NCBI RefSeq assembly: GCF_014204495.1
Contig: NZ_JACHLN010000004.1
Span: 124,001 to 188,000, forward strand
Source of the DNA: Sphingomonas kyeonggiensis
Lineage (GTDB): Bacteria; Pseudomonadota; Alphaproteobacteria; Sphingomonadales; Sphingomonadaceae
DNA length: 64,000 nt
Direction: 5' to 3'
Below the pieces are notes generated by a model, which searched no databases, was not told the origin of the DNA, and worked only from the letters and a program-made list of their open reading frames with translations. Below are positions 1-8,474 of this stretch, one piece after another. Both the position numbers and the translations under genes were made by a program. The number at the start of each line of letters is the position of its first letter. Within the stretch, counting starts at the first letter, position 1.

Positions 1-1001
1 TTGAGGCCGGAGCCGTAGACCGGGTTGGGCAGGATGAACCAGCCGCGCCCCCAGAGCGGGGCGATCAGCGTGTTGCCGGTGGTGTTGCGTCGTGCCGGCG
101 TCGACAGGTCCTTGGCGTTGAACAGGTCGCTGAAATCGCCGAGCTGGTCGCCGCCCATCGCGACGATGCAATAGCGCTCGGCGATCTTCCAGCGCCGCTC
201 GTCCTTGCCGCTCGGCGCGCTGTCGTCGCGCAGGATCAGCGTGTCACCCAGGGTCACCGGGCCCAGCCCGGCCTTGTTCAGCGCATCGATGGTGAAGGCC
301 GCGGTGCTGGCCGAGCGATTGGTGTTGTAGATCACGGTGATGCCGTCGCCGCGGATCGCGGCGATCGTCTCGGCGGCGCCGGGCACGGCGTCGACCTTGT
401 CGGCACCGGTCTCTTCCCAGCGCGTCCAGCGGCCCTGGTCATAGCCGGGCCCACGCCTCGCCGCATCGCTTTCGAAGCCGAGGTTGAGCAGCACGGTCTC
501 ATCGACATCGAACACCACGGCGAGCGGACGCTTGCCGCAGGTATCGAACTTGGGCGAGGTCAGGGTGGAATCGCGCGTCATCACCACCGAGCTGATCTGG
601 CTCTTGTCGCGGCGGAAACGCAGCTCGTCATGCAGATAGCGCCACAGCGCGGCATATGCCTGGAGGCTGAGCGCCGACGCCTCGCCCGAGCCATAGAGGA
701 ACTGCATCTCCGGCGGCACCTTGCCGGGCGCGACGGCTGCCGCGGTGGGCGCGCCGCTGGGCGGCGGCAACGCGGTCAGGCCGGTGACCTGCGCCTTCTT
801 GCCGTCCTCGGTGACATAGACATCCCCGGCGCGCGGCACGGCCTGCTTCTCGCGCTTGCTCTGCTTGCGCGCCTTGCCGTCCTGCGTGGTCTTGACCACC
901 TGCGCGCCGGCCATAAGCGGCACCGCGGCCACCGCCGCGACACAACCCGAAAGGCCCGTCGCGGCAAGCGCCAGGCCGGCTATCGCCAGGCGGCTGGTCA
1001 C
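1..1001 (-). CDS. 5'-nucleotidase / class C acid phosphatase lipoprotein, e(P4) family (C-terminus cut by window edge)
   Basis: Predicted outer-membrane-anchored phosphatase of the HAD superfamily that removes phosphate from nucleotides. The GTG start shares the four bases GTGA with the stop of the CoA-transferase gene upstream, so the two are translationally coupled. A short signal peptide ends in a lipobox (LSGC, Cys20). HAD motif I, FDVDET, is at residues 164-169, and the last visible residues read GWFILPNPVYGS, a hallmark of the e(P4) group. About 333 residues are visible and the frame is open to the window edge. The long charged stretch after the lipobox (residues 36-60) is probably a linker. 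The family assignment is firm; the natural substrate is inferred from the family. Confidence 0.88.
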   Translation of the reverse strand, partial: MTSRLAIAGLALAATGLSGCVAAVAAVPLMAGAQVVKTTQDGKARKQSKREKQAVPRAGDVYVTEDGKKAQVTGLTALPPPSGAPTAAAVAPGKVPPEMQFLYGSGEASALSLQAYAALWRYLHDELRFRRDKSQISSVVMTRDSTLTSPKFDTCGKRPLAVVFDVDETVLLNLGFESDAARRGPGYDQGRWTRWEETGADKVDAVPGAAETIAAIRGDGITVIYNTNRSASTAAFTIDALNKAGLGPVTLGDTLILRDDSAPSGKDERRWKIAERYCIVAMGGDQLGDFSDLFNAKDLSTPARRNTTGNTLIAPLWGRGWFILPNPVYGSGL

Positions 1002-1714
1002 GCCTGCTGCGCCTCGGGGCGCGGCCGGGTGGTGCGGAACTCGATCTTCTTGTCGTAGGGCGCGCCCACGATCAGCCGCTTCACATAGATGCCGGGCAGA
1101 TGGATGGCGTCATGATCGAGGGCGCCGACCGGCACCACTTCCTCCACCTCGGCGACGCAGATCCTGCCCGCGGTCGCCATCGGCTGGTTGAAGTTGCGCG
1201 CGGTCTTGCGGAAGATCAGGTTGCCGCTCTCGTCGGCCTTCCAGCCCTTGATGATCGACAGGTCGCTGCGGATGCCGCGCTCGAGGATATATTCCTCGCC
1301 GTCGAAGACCTTCACTTCCTTGCCCTCGGCCACCAGCGTGCCGACGCCGGTCTTGGTGTAGAAGCCCGGGATGCCCGCCCCGCCCGCGCGGCAGCGTTCG
1401 GCCAGCGTCCCCTGGGGGCAGAATTCCACCTCGAGCTCGCCCGAGAGATACTGGCGCTCGAACTCCTTGTTCTCGCCGACATAGGACGAGATCATCTTCT
1501 TCACCTGGCGGGTGCGCAGCAGCTTGCCGAGCCCTTCGCCATCAATACCGGCATTGTTGGAAGCGATCGTCAGGTCCTTGGTGCCCGCATCGCGGATCGC
1601 GTCGATCAGCCGCTCGGGGATGCCGCACAGGCCGAACCCGCCCGCGCAGATCGTCATGCCATCGAACAGCAGCCCTTCCAGCGCTGCTTCTGCGTTGGGA
1701 TAGAGCTTCTTCAT
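998..1714 (-). CDS. scoA: CoA transferase subunit A (3-oxoacid CoA-transferase alpha type)
   Basis: Alpha subunit of a two-subunit CoA transferase that moves CoA from succinyl-CoA to acetoacetate or a related 3-oxo acid; 238 residues, the normal length. The family signature GGFGLCGIP is near residues 23-31. The start at MKKLYPN was chosen because AGGAGAG lies 7 bases upstream; the frame is open further but without a site. The catalytic glutamate is on the beta subunit, which is not upstream (a small membrane protein is) and not immediately downstream (a phosphatase overlaps by four bases). The partner gene may lie beyond the left edge. Whether it is ScoA, AtoD or PcaI cannot be settled from this sequence. 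Confidence 0.85.
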   Translation of the reverse strand: MKKLYPNAEAALEGLLFDGMTICAGGFGLCGIPERLIDAIRDAGTKDLTIASNNAGIDGEGLGKLLRTRQVKKMISSYVGENKEFERQYLSGELEVEFCPQGTLAERCRAGGAGIPGFYTKTGVGTLVAEGKEVKVFDGEEYILERGIRSDLSIIKGWKADESGNLIFRKTARNFNQPMATAGRICVAEVEEVVPVGALDHDAIHLPGIYVKRLIVGAPYDKKIEFRTTRPRPEAQQA

Positions 1715-1815
1715 CGGCGATTCTCTCCTGACTTCGCCGGGGCGATAATCCGGGCGCAGCCTGCCGGTCAAGCAAACCTGAACCGACTTTCAACTTCGTG
1801 GCGCAGCGGCGGCGT

Positions 1816-2097
1816 TCAGGGATCGTAGGGCCACGGGTTGGAGCGAGCGCGCGACCCCTGGCGGATCAGCTCCTCATTGGGATCGCCTTCCGTCGGGACG
1901 TACCGGCCCTGCCCTTCGTCCCAGCGCTCTGTCGGAGCACGACCGCGGCGCTCTTCTTCCTCTTCCGCTCTGCGCCGGCTTTCGGCCGCGGTGTGTGCGT
2001 TGACCCGGCGCATCTGGCGCCACATCGCCCGCATCAGCAGGAAGGTGAGGCCAAAGACGATGGCCACCCCGGCAAAGGCTGTCAGCTGTTCCCCCAT
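1816..2097 (-). CDS. small single-pass membrane protein, unknown function
   Basis: A 93-residue protein with one hydrophobic helix at about residues 8-25, followed by a basic stretch and a long charged, Glu/Arg-rich cytoplasmic tail. I do not recognise a named family. It ends about 100 bases before the CoA-transferase start on the same strand and faces away from the outer-membrane protein gene to its right. The layout (short N-terminal anchor, charged tail) is typical of small inner-membrane proteins. It is supported by an open frame with strong third-position GC and a clear membrane segment; the role is unknown. Confidence 0.6.
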   Translation of the reverse strand: MGEQLTAFAGVAIVFGLTFLLMRAMWRQMRRVNAHTAAESRRRAEEEEERRGRAPTERWDEGQGRYVPTEGDPNEELIRQGSRARSNPWPYDP

Positions 2098-2314
2098 GGC
2101 GGCATGCTAGCAAGCCCGCCATGGGCCGCAAGGGCATGCAAGCGGCTTCCCGGCCAACCTGAACAGAACATGATCGAAAATGGTGGTGTGGCACAAAGGC
2201 AACACGCCGAAATTGTAATTAAATTGCCATATTGCACTGCGGAATCGGAGGCCTACGTAGAGCCCCGGATGGCCATCCGAACCTGAGTAAATAAGTCCAA
2301 AGTTAGGAAATATA

Positions 2315-2833
2315 ATGCGAATTCTCGCAGTGTCCGCGTTCGCCCTCGTGGCAGCCACCGCAACTCCCGCTTTCGCGCAGGACAGCGCCGCGCCGTTCAA
2401 CGGCCCGCGCATCGAAGCCGAAGGCGGCTGGGATCACGTCGGCTCCGAGGGTGATGGCCGTTCGGGCTTCGTCTATGGCGGCGCCATCGGCTACGACAAG
2501 CAGTTCAACAACATCGTGATCGGCGCCGACGCCGAGATCACCGGCGCGACCACCAAGGAAGGTGGCGTGGAAGCCGGCCGTGACCTCTATGTCGGCGGTC
2601 GCGCAGGCTTCGTCGTCGGCGGTTCGACGCTGATCTACGGCAAGGCCGGCTACACCAACGCCCGCATCAGCGTCGGCAACGACGGCATCAACAACGACGG
2701 CTACCGTCTGGGCGCCGGCGTCGAGAAGAACTTCGGCCGCTTCTTCGGCAAGGTCGAGTATCGCTACTCGCGCTACGAGAAGATCGACCTGAACCGCGAC
2801 CAGGTCGTCGCGGGCGTCGGCGTTCGCTTCTAA
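2315..2833 (+). CDS. outer-membrane beta-barrel protein (opacity/OmpA-barrel type)
   Basis: A 172-residue exported protein with signal peptide MRILAVSAFALVAATATPAFA cut before Gln22 and a small beta-barrel made of alternating strands rich in Gly and aromatics (for example FVYGGAIGYDKQF and GRFFGKVEYRYSRY). It ends in a terminal Phe (GVGVRF), the usual recognition signal of the Bam machinery. Length and layout fit the porin/opacity-type barrel of about eight strands found singly in sphingomonads. AGGAAATAT precedes the ATG and a perfect terminator follows 28 bases after the stop, so it is probably a monocistronic, well-expressed gene. Its cargo, if any, is unknown. Confidence 0.8.
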   Translation: MRILAVSAFALVAATATPAFAQDSAAPFNGPRIEAEGGWDHVGSEGDGRSGFVYGGAIGYDKQFNNIVIGADAEITGATTKEGGVEAGRDLYVGGRAGFVVGGSTLIYGKAGYTNARISVGNDGINNDGYRLGAGVEKNFGRFFGKVEYRYSRYEKIDLNRDQVVAGVGVRF

Positions 2834-2861
2834 GCGAACCGACAAATCCGGACAGCAAGGA

Positions 2862-2891
2862 GGGCCGCGCGGGCAACCGCGCGGCCCTTTT
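2862..2891 (+). terminator. Rho-independent terminator of the outer-membrane protein gene
   Basis: A perfect 11-base stem (GGGCCGCGCGG / CCGCGCGGCCC) with a GCAA tetraloop is followed by TTTT, 28 bases after the stop codon. Confidence 0.85.
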
Positions 2892-2929
2892 CCGTTCGGG
2901 AGACGCGGCGGGGACAAGCCCCGTAACGG

Positions 2930-3457
2930 ATGCGTGTCGGCATTGCCCGTCCCGCGCGCTTCAGGCACGCTCCGGCCGTGCACTTGCGCCGACCCACGCT
3001 TTTCCGGTTCGCCCTCCTCGCACTCGCCCTGGCGGGATTCCTCGGCGCTGCCTGGCTTTTGCTGCCGCCGGCAACCGCGGATGAGCGCGCGGTCCTCGAG
3101 AAGGTAGCGAAGACGCAGCCCGTAACGACCTGCCTGGCACTCAAGACCAGGCGGCCATCAGGCTATCACATCCCCTGGCATGACAAGGAGCGGGACGCCG
3201 CCATCATCCGCGCGAACGAGCTTGCCCAATCCAGGGACGTCCACCTCGCACTCGACCTGGAAAGCCTCATCGACAATGCGCTGAAACTGGATTGCAAGAC
3301 CAGGGCCACGCTTTCGACGCCGGCTTTTTCCGGGACCTTCGCCTTTGTCGAGGTGACCGATAAAATCTCGCGCGATACGATCGTTCTGAAAAAGAACGGC
3401 AAGGGATGGGAGTTCGTCAAACACTATCCGGCCCCGATCCAGAGCGTGATAGTCTAA
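2930..3457 (+). CDS. hypothetical protein with N-terminal membrane anchor or uncleaved signal
   Basis: A 175-residue protein with a hydrophobic segment at about residues 26-46 after a basic start, then a soluble domain with few landmarks (a Cys pair, Cys68 and Cys122, could form a disulfide outside the cytoplasm). I do not recognise the family. It starts 39 bases after the terminator of the preceding gene and its stop overlaps the end of the convergent GST gene by four bases. The ATG used here lacks a clear ribosome site; an in-frame GTG about 16 codons later is an alternative start. Confidence 0.5.
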   Translation: MRVGIARPARFRHAPAVHLRRPTLFRFALLALALAGFLGAAWLLLPPATADERAVLEKVAKTQPVTTCLALKTRRPSGYHIPWHDKERDAAIIRANELAQSRDVHLALDLESLIDNALKLDCKTRATLSTPAFSGTFAFVEVTDKISRDTIVLKKNGKGWEFVKHYPAPIQSVIV

Positions 3458-4203
3458 GCCGGCCCATCTTCCAGCATGATCGAACGCTGCGCCGTCCGGT
3501 CGCCATAGCTGCGCTCGGCCACCTTCGCGCCCGCCGCCCGCAGCGCCTCCGCCCGGTCCGCCGAGCGCACGCCGAAGATCGCCGCTTCGAGCGGCATCGT
3601 GCCCGCGAACGCCGGCACCGAACGCACGCGTTCCAGCCAGCCGGCGGTGCGCGGCCAGCGTTCCACGTCTACTTCGAACCCGGCGAGCGAAGCGTTGCGG
3701 AAGAAGCAGGCATAGGTGAAGTCGGCAGTACAGACATGGTCGAACAGGAAGCCCTCGCCCGGCGCCCGCGCCTCGATCCAGTCGAGCGCCTCGGGCAGAT
3801 CCTGCATCATCGTCTTCTCGACCAGCGCATGGTCGATCTCGCGCTTCCACACATAGGGGACGATCGTCTTCTGGTAGAAAAGCCGCCAGATGATCAGGTC
3901 GCCCAGCCGGCTGTCGGCGAACTCCTCCAGCCAGCGCGCCTTTGCCCGGTCGGCGGCGCTCCGCGGCATCAGCGGCGGCTCGGGCCAGCGCTCGTCGACA
4001 TATTCGGCGATCACCGTCGAATCGTTGAGCAGCAGATCACCGTCGATCAGCACCGGGATCCGGCGCAAGGGACTTACCCGGGTGAATTCCTCGGTCCCGA
4101 AGAACGGCACGATCGGATCGATCTCATAATCGACGCCCTTGTGATCGAGCGCGACGAACACCTTGCGCGCATAGGGCGAGACATGGTTGCCGATGATGAG
4201 CAT
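3454..4203 (-). CDS. glutathione S-transferase family protein
   Basis: A 249-residue cytosolic protein with the two-domain GST layout: a thioredoxin-like N-terminal domain (about 1-78) with SPYARKVFVAL at the start of the first helix and the cis-proline and binding-loop region RRIPVLIDGD followed by LNDSTVIAEYVDE, then an all-helical C-terminal domain. It is expected to use glutathione for conjugation or reduction. The C-terminal extension of some 30 residues (after residue 215) is longer than in the smallest members. It converges with the hypothetical gene on its left, with four bases of overlap. The subclass and substrate cannot be told from sequence. Confidence 0.85.
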   Translation of the reverse strand: MLIIGNHVSPYARKVFVALDHKGVDYEIDPIVPFFGTEEFTRVSPLRRIPVLIDGDLLLNDSTVIAEYVDERWPEPPLMPRSAADRAKARWLEEFADSRLGDLIIWRLFYQKTIVPYVWKREIDHALVEKTMMQDLPEALDWIEARAPGEGFLFDHVCTADFTYACFFRNASLAGFEVDVERWPRTAGWLERVRSVPAFAGTMPLEAAIFGVRSADRAEALRAAGAKVAERSYGDRTAQRSIMLEDGPA

Positions 4204-4231
4204 TGGGCCTCCGACCTGTCGCCATTCCCGA

Positions 4232-4849
4232 TCAGAGCTCTATCTCGAAAAAGCGCAACGGACCATCGCCCTCCTCCCATAGCGGCTCGCACTGGGCTGC
4301 TGCGACAAGGAATGCCGTGAGCCCCGGGGCCAGCACCTGGCGCTCGTCCTCGTCACTGCCGATCACGATGATCTGCCCATAGGTGCCACCCGGAACCGGT
4401 GCGAGATCGACCGCATAGGCATTGCCCCCGCCATCGATCGCGAACGGAAACCAGCCGCGCCGGAAATATTCGCGCGCGACCGGCGCATCGCCCACACGCA
4501 GCGTAATCCATTCGTTCGGGTCGCTCTCGTCGCCCCATTCGTCGATGACGTCCACCCAGGTCCGGTAGTCATCGATCGCGCGGGAGAGCGAAGCGAATTC
4601 ATATCCGCCGAACAGGGGCGTCACGATCGTCCCGGGTGTGGGATCGATGGGCGCATGGAACCGCTTCTGCCCATCCGCCCGCAGGTAGAGTTCCCGCAGG
4701 TCGTCAGGCAGGCGGAAGCCGATCTCCGCTTCCACGGCCATGATCTCCGACTTCGTCGCCGGAGGGTTGAGCTGCGCTTCGGCGGCGAAGCCGAGATCGT
4801 TCAGAAAGACGAGCCACGCATCGAACGCGGACTTGAAATCCTCAGCCAT
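4232..4849 (-). CDS. SMI1/KNR4 (SUKH) family protein
   Basis: A 205-residue protein of the SMI1/KNR4 or SUKH superfamily, recognised by the N-terminal pattern NPPATKSEIMAVEAEIGFRL then LPDDLRELYLRADGQ and the later W-x-D region around residues 110-150. SUKH proteins are often immunity proteins against polymorphic toxins, but many stand alone in core genomes and no toxin gene adjoins this one. The start MAEDFKS was chosen because AAAGGGGAAC lies just upstream; the open frame reaches 36 codons further without a site. It lies 28 bases upstream of the GST gene on the same strand, so the two may be co-transcribed. Confidence 0.78.
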   Translation of the reverse strand: MAEDFKSAFDAWLVFLNDLGFAAEAQLNPPATKSEIMAVEAEIGFRLPDDLRELYLRADGQKRFHAPIDPTPGTIVTPLFGGYEFASLSRAIDDYRTWVDVIDEWGDESDPNEWITLRVGDAPVAREYFRRGWFPFAIDGGGNAYAVDLAPVPGGTYGQIIVIGSDEDERQVLAPGLTAFLVAAAQCEPLWEEGDGPLRFFEIEL

Positions 4850-5028
4850 TTCCGTTCCCCTTTCGTACCGATTTCTATCGTGGGACGGGGACGCCGAACA
4901 GCATCGGACGGGGCAGAAGACTCCGGATCGGACATAGTTCGCGGCGGTTCGCGCCATTGCCGCAGCCTATACGCCGGCAACAATCGCACGGGTTGGTCTG
5001 GCCGCCCGGCCTCGCTAGACAAGGTGCC

Positions 5029-6681
5029 ATGACCGCGAAACGTACCGGGGGCCGGATCCTCGTCGACAATCTGGTTGCGCAGGGCTGCGACCGTATCTTC
5101 CACGTGCCGGGCGAGAGCTTCCTCGCCGTGCTCGACGCGCTGCACGACACGCCGCAGATCGACGTCGTCACCTGCCGCCAGGAAGGCGGGGTCGGCTTCA
5201 TGGCCTGCGCCGATGGCGCGATGACGGGCAAGCCGGGCGTCGCCTTCGTCACCCGCGGCCCGGGCGCGACCAATGCCTCGATCGGCGTGCATGTCGCGAT
5301 GCAGGATTCGCAGCCGATGATCCTGTTCATCGGCGATGTCGACCGCGGCATGCGCGACCGCGAGGGCTTCCAGGAAGTCGATTTCCCCGCGATGTTCGCC
5401 CCGCTGGCGAAGTGGGCGACCAAGATCGAGGACGCCCGCCGCATCCCCGAATATGTCGCCCGCGCCTATGCCGTCGCCATGTCCGGCCGGCCGGGGCCGG
5501 TGGTGATCGCGCTGCCCGAGGACATGCTGTGCGACGCAGTCGAGGCGGTAGACCGGCCCGAACTCGCTCCGCCGCTCCAGGCGCCGGACGGCTATGATCT
5601 CGACCAGATGTACGAACTGCTGGCGGAGGCCAAGCGCCCGGTCGCGATCGTCGGCGGGGCCGGCTGGGATGCCGAGACCGGCGAGGCCTTCCTCAAGTTC
5701 GCCGAGCGGATCGCCCTGCCCGTCGCCGGCGCGTTCCGTCGCCAGGATGCGATCCCCAACACCTCACCGGTCTGGGCCGGCAATCTCGGCTATGGCCCGA
5801 ACCCGAAGCTGGTCCAGCGGATCAAGGATGCCGACCTGCTGCTGGTGGTCGGCGCGCGCCTCGGCGAGGCGACGACCGACGGCTATACCCTGGTCACCCC
5901 CGATCATCCTGGGCAGACGCTGATCCACGTCCATCCGGACCCGAACGAGCTCAACCGCGTCTATCTCGCCGACCTGCCGATCTGCGCCAAGCCGTTCGAG
6001 TTCGCAGCGACGCTGGCCGCCGATGAGGAAGTCGAGCTTCCGGGCTTCGACGCCGAACAGGCACATGCCGAGTGGCTCGAATGGTCCACCCCCAAGCCCC
6101 GCGACGGCGTGGCGCTCGATCTCGGCCAGTGCGTCGCGGCGATGCGCGCGGCGATGCCGGCGGACACGATCATCTGCAACGGCGCGGGTAATTTCTCGAG
6201 CTGGTGGCACCGCTACTGGCCCTATGCAGCCCACCCCTCCCAGCTCGCCCCCACTGCCGGGGCGATGGGCTATGGCGTGCCGGCGGCGGTGGCGGCGGCG
6301 ATCCGCTTCCCCGATCGCACCGCGGTCGCGCTCGCCGGCGACGGCGACTTCATGATGAACGGCCAGGAGCTCGCCACCGCCGTCCAGCATGACGCCAACC
6401 TGATCGTGCTGCTGATCGACAACTCGACCTACGGCACGATCCGCATGCACCAGGAGCGCGAATACCCCACGCGCCTCTCGGGCACGACGCTGAAGAATCC
6501 GGATTTCGCCGCGCTCGCCCGCGCCTATGGCGGCTGGGCCGAGACGGTGGAGACGACCGAGCAGTTCGCGCCCGCGCTCGCCCGGGTGCTGGAGCGCGAC
6601 GGCCTGCGCCTGCTCCACCTCAAAACCGATATCGAGTTCATCACCCCGGGGCTCACCGTCTCGGGTCTGCGGAGCAAATAA
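5029..6681 (+). CDS. thiamine diphosphate-dependent enzyme, acetolactate synthase large-subunit-like
   Basis: A 550-residue ThDP enzyme of the IlvB/benzoylformate decarboxylase superfamily with three domains: the N-terminal PYR domain with the conserved cofactor-activating Glu in RQEGG (Glu51), a central Rossmann-like domain, and the C-terminal PP domain with the ThDP/Mg motif beginning GDGDFMMNGQEL near residue 437 and ending in the Asn of LLIDN. It starts at ATG 24 codons inside the longer open frame because the family N-terminus (GGRILVDNLVAQG) begins there. It stands alone without a small regulatory subunit or other branched-chain genes, so it may be a catabolic decarboxylase or carboligase rather than the biosynthetic enzyme. 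Confidence 0.82.
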   Translation: MTAKRTGGRILVDNLVAQGCDRIFHVPGESFLAVLDALHDTPQIDVVTCRQEGGVGFMACADGAMTGKPGVAFVTRGPGATNASIGVHVAMQDSQPMILFIGDVDRGMRDREGFQEVDFPAMFAPLAKWATKIEDARRIPEYVARAYAVAMSGRPGPVVIALPEDMLCDAVEAVDRPELAPPLQAPDGYDLDQMYELLAEAKRPVAIVGGAGWDAETGEAFLKFAERIALPVAGAFRRQDAIPNTSPVWAGNLGYGPNPKLVQRIKDADLLLVVGARLGEATTDGYTLVTPDHPGQTLIHVHPDPNELNRVYLADLPICAKPFEFAATLAADEEVELPGFDAEQAHAEWLEWSTPKPRDGVALDLGQCVAAMRAAMPADTIICNGAGNFSSWWHRYWPYAAHPSQLAPTAGAMGYGVPAAVAAAIRFPDRTAVALAGDGDFMMNGQELATAVQHDANLIVLLIDNSTYGTIRMHQEREYPTRLSGTTLKNPDFAALARAYGGWAETVETTEQFAPALARVLERDGLRLLHLKTDIEFITPGLTVSGLRSK

Positions 6682-6757
6682 AGACGGCCGGGTGCCGTCG
6701 CGAGGGGTCCCTGCCCGCTATAATGCTGAAACAGGGATTCAATCGAAGAGGCATGAT

Positions 6758-6997
6758 ATGGGCTGGCGGCACCTGCACGTCGGGCGCAAGGGCGACAATC
6801 TGACCATCCAGAACCGTCAGGTCTGGAAGGAAGAATGGCGCTGGATCAACGCGGAGACCGTCCGCCTGCCCGATCCGATGGTGCCGGTCGACATCCTCTC
6901 GCACATGATCTGCGAGATCGGCCCGAAGACCCGCCCGGTCCGCTTCGCCGCCCACAAGCTGCAGAGCGACCTGTGGAGCTTCTACATCCCGGATTGA
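6758..6997 (+). CDS. small conserved-looking hypothetical protein
   Basis: A 79-residue soluble, Trp-rich protein (MGWRHLHVGRKGD start). The ATG is preceded by GAAGAGG about 7 bases upstream, which decides the start within a longer open frame. No membrane segment or Cys motif is visible and I do not recognise a family. It follows the ThDP enzyme by 76 bases on the same strand and converges with the HxlR regulator, with a small hairpin between. Confidence 0.55.
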   Translation: MGWRHLHVGRKGDNLTIQNRQVWKEEWRWINAETVRLPDPMVPVDILSHMICEIGPKTRPVRFAAHKLQSDLWSFYIPD

Positions 6998-7003
6998 TCC
7001 GGG
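6988..7003. terminator. small bidirectional hairpin between convergent genes
   Basis: A six-base stem (CCCGGA / TCCGGG) with loop TTGA overlaps the stop of the small hypothetical gene and lies just past the stop of the HxlR gene. It has no T-run, so termination activity is doubtful. Confidence 0.3.
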
Positions 7004-7012
7004 AGCACAGCC

Positions 7013-7501
7013 TCAGTCCAGCAACCACGAGCGCTTCGGCGCAGTGCCGGACACCAGCGGATCGTCCGGCTGCGCCAGGCGCAGCTTCGCATCGGCCAGC
7101 GGCTTGCCGGTCAGCCGGTCGATCACCATCGGCTCGACCAGCGCATCGGTCTCGGTATCGACCAGCCGGCTGGTGCCGCCTTCGCCATTGTGGCGCCGGC
7201 CCCATTCGCCGATCACGTGCAATACCGGCAGGAAATCGCGCCCGGCCTCGGTCAGCACATATTCGTCCCGCGGCGGGCGCTCGCTGTAGCGCCGTTTCTC
7301 CACCAGCCCCGCCTCGCCCAGCGCGCGCAGCCGCGCGGTGAGGATGTTCGGCGCGATCTTCAGGCTCACCCGTAATTCCTCGAACCGGCGCAGGCCAAGC
7401 GAGAGATCGCGCAGGATCAGCATGCTCCACGCATCCCCGACCTTCTCCAGCCCGCGGGCGACCGGGCAGCAGGTTCGATTTTTTTCTTCGCTCATATCCA
7501 T
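7013..7501 (-). CDS. HxlR-family transcriptional regulator
   Basis: A 162-residue winged-helix regulator. The family hallmark CPVARGLEKVGDAWSMLILR begins near residue 12 and is followed by the recognition helix region (RFEELRVSLKIAPNILTARL) and the wing (RRYSERPPRDEYVLTEAG). A C-terminal extension of about 50 residues follows the usual 110-residue core. The start MDMSEEKN is taken; a second ATG two codons later is equally possible. It is divergent from an SDR oxidoreductase gene, with a perfect inverted repeat between them, the usual arrangement for a regulator that represses itself and its neighbour in response to electrophiles or redox stress. The inducer is unknown. Confidence 0.88.
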   Translation of the reverse strand: MDMSEEKNRTCCPVARGLEKVGDAWSMLILRDLSLGLRRFEELRVSLKIAPNILTARLRALGEAGLVEKRRYSERPPRDEYVLTEAGRDFLPVLHVIGEWGRRHNGEGGTSRLVDTETDALVEPMVIDRLTGKPLADAKLRLAQPDDPLVSGTAPKRSWLLD

Positions 7502-7510
7502 TGCATAATG

Positions 7511-7525
7511 ATAGTGACTCACTAT
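7511..7525. promoter_or_regulatory. inverted-repeat operator, likely HxlR site
   Basis: ATAGTGA-C-TCACTAT is a perfect 7-1-7 inverted repeat in the 69-base gap between the divergent HxlR and SDR genes, in a visibly AT-richer stretch. Spacing and symmetry fit a dimeric winged-helix operator. Confidence 0.6.
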
Positions 7526-7570
7526 TAAATTGCAAGCGACTCGATCTCCGGGCCGCTTCGGAGACGACCC

Positions 7571-8377
7571 ATGACTGATTCCACCCTTGGCACCGCCCTG
7601 ATCACCGGCGCTTCCACCGGCATCGGCGCCGTATATGCAGACCGGCTGGCGAAGCGCGGCCACGACCTGATCCTCGTCGCGCGCGACGCCGCCCGCATGC
7701 AGGCGCTGGCCGATCGCCTCACCGCCGAGACCGGGCGTAGCATCGAAGTATTTCCCGCCGACCTCACCGATGGCGACGATCTCGACCGCGTCGCGAAGCG
7801 CCTCGCAACCGACGCGGCGATCACCCTGCTCGTCAACAATGCCGGCATGTCGCTGAACGGCGGGCTGCTCGACAATGAGGGTCCGGCGATCGAGCGGCTG
7901 ATCGCACTCAACATCACCGCCCCCGCCCTGCTCGCCTCGGCTGCCGGCAAGGCGTTCAAGGCCCGCGGGCGCGGCGCGATCATCAACATCGCCTCGGTGC
8001 TCGCCTTCGTGCCGGAGATGTATGACGGCACCTATTCGGGCTCCAAGGCCTTCCTGCTCAACCTGTCGCTCTCGCTCGCCGGCCAGCTCGAGCCGCTGGG
8101 CGTGCGCGTCCAGGCGGTCCTCCCCGGCGCTACCCGCACCGAGATCTGGGAGCGGTCGGGCAAGGATGTCGACAGCTTCCCCGCCGATTTCGTGATGGGC
8201 GTGGACGACCTGGTCGACGCATCGCTGCTCGGCTTCGATCGGGGCGAGACCGTGACGATCCCGCCGCTCGCCGACGAGGGGCTGTACACCGCCTATACCG
8301 AGGCGCGCCTCGCCATGGGCCCGCACCTTTCGAAGCGCGACGTCGCGCCGCGCTATCGCGAAGTTGTGGAGGCCTGA
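7571..8377 (+). CDS. short-chain dehydrogenase/reductase (SDR)
   Basis: A 268-residue classical SDR that uses NAD(P)H to reduce or oxidise a carbonyl or alcohol. Visible motifs are the nucleotide-binding GASTGIG (residues 14-20), NNAG near residue 93, and the catalytic Ser with YSGSK around residues 154-158. It begins 10 bases after a GGAGACGAC ribosome site and lies opposite an HxlR regulator that probably controls it. The substrate is not predictable; quinone or aldehyde detoxification would fit the regulator. Confidence 0.88.
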   Translation: MTDSTLGTALITGASTGIGAVYADRLAKRGHDLILVARDAARMQALADRLTAETGRSIEVFPADLTDGDDLDRVAKRLATDAAITLLVNNAGMSLNGGLLDNEGPAIERLIALNITAPALLASAAGKAFKARGRGAIINIASVLAFVPEMYDGTYSGSKAFLLNLSLSLAGQLEPLGVRVQAVLPGATRTEIWERSGKDVDSFPADFVMGVDDLVDASLLGFDRGETVTIPPLADEGLYTAYTEARLAMGPHLSKRDVAPRYREVVEA

Positions 8378-8390
8378 GCCCACCACCAAC

Positions 8391-8473
8391 CTGTTCCCCG
8401 GCGAAGGCCGGGGCCCAGGGTTTCTCCGCCGTCCCGCTTGTGACTCTGGGCCCCGGCTTTCGCCGGGGAACAG
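8391..8473. repeat. paired palindromic intergenic repeat, 'ccccggcgaaagccgggg' family
   Basis: Two arms (CTGTTCCCCGGCG... and ...CGCCGGGGAACAG) are each hairpins and are also inverted copies of one another around a short centre. Related units occur near 14.9, 16.6, 23.9, 30.7 and 48.1 kb. It separates the convergent SDR and ankyrin genes and may act as a transcription barrier. Confidence 0.75.
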
Positions 8474-8474
8474 G

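Noticed and set aside
4232..4849. SMI1/KNR4 protein as part of a polymorphic toxin-immunity locus
   Set aside because: No toxin, secretion or repeat-containing gene is next to it.
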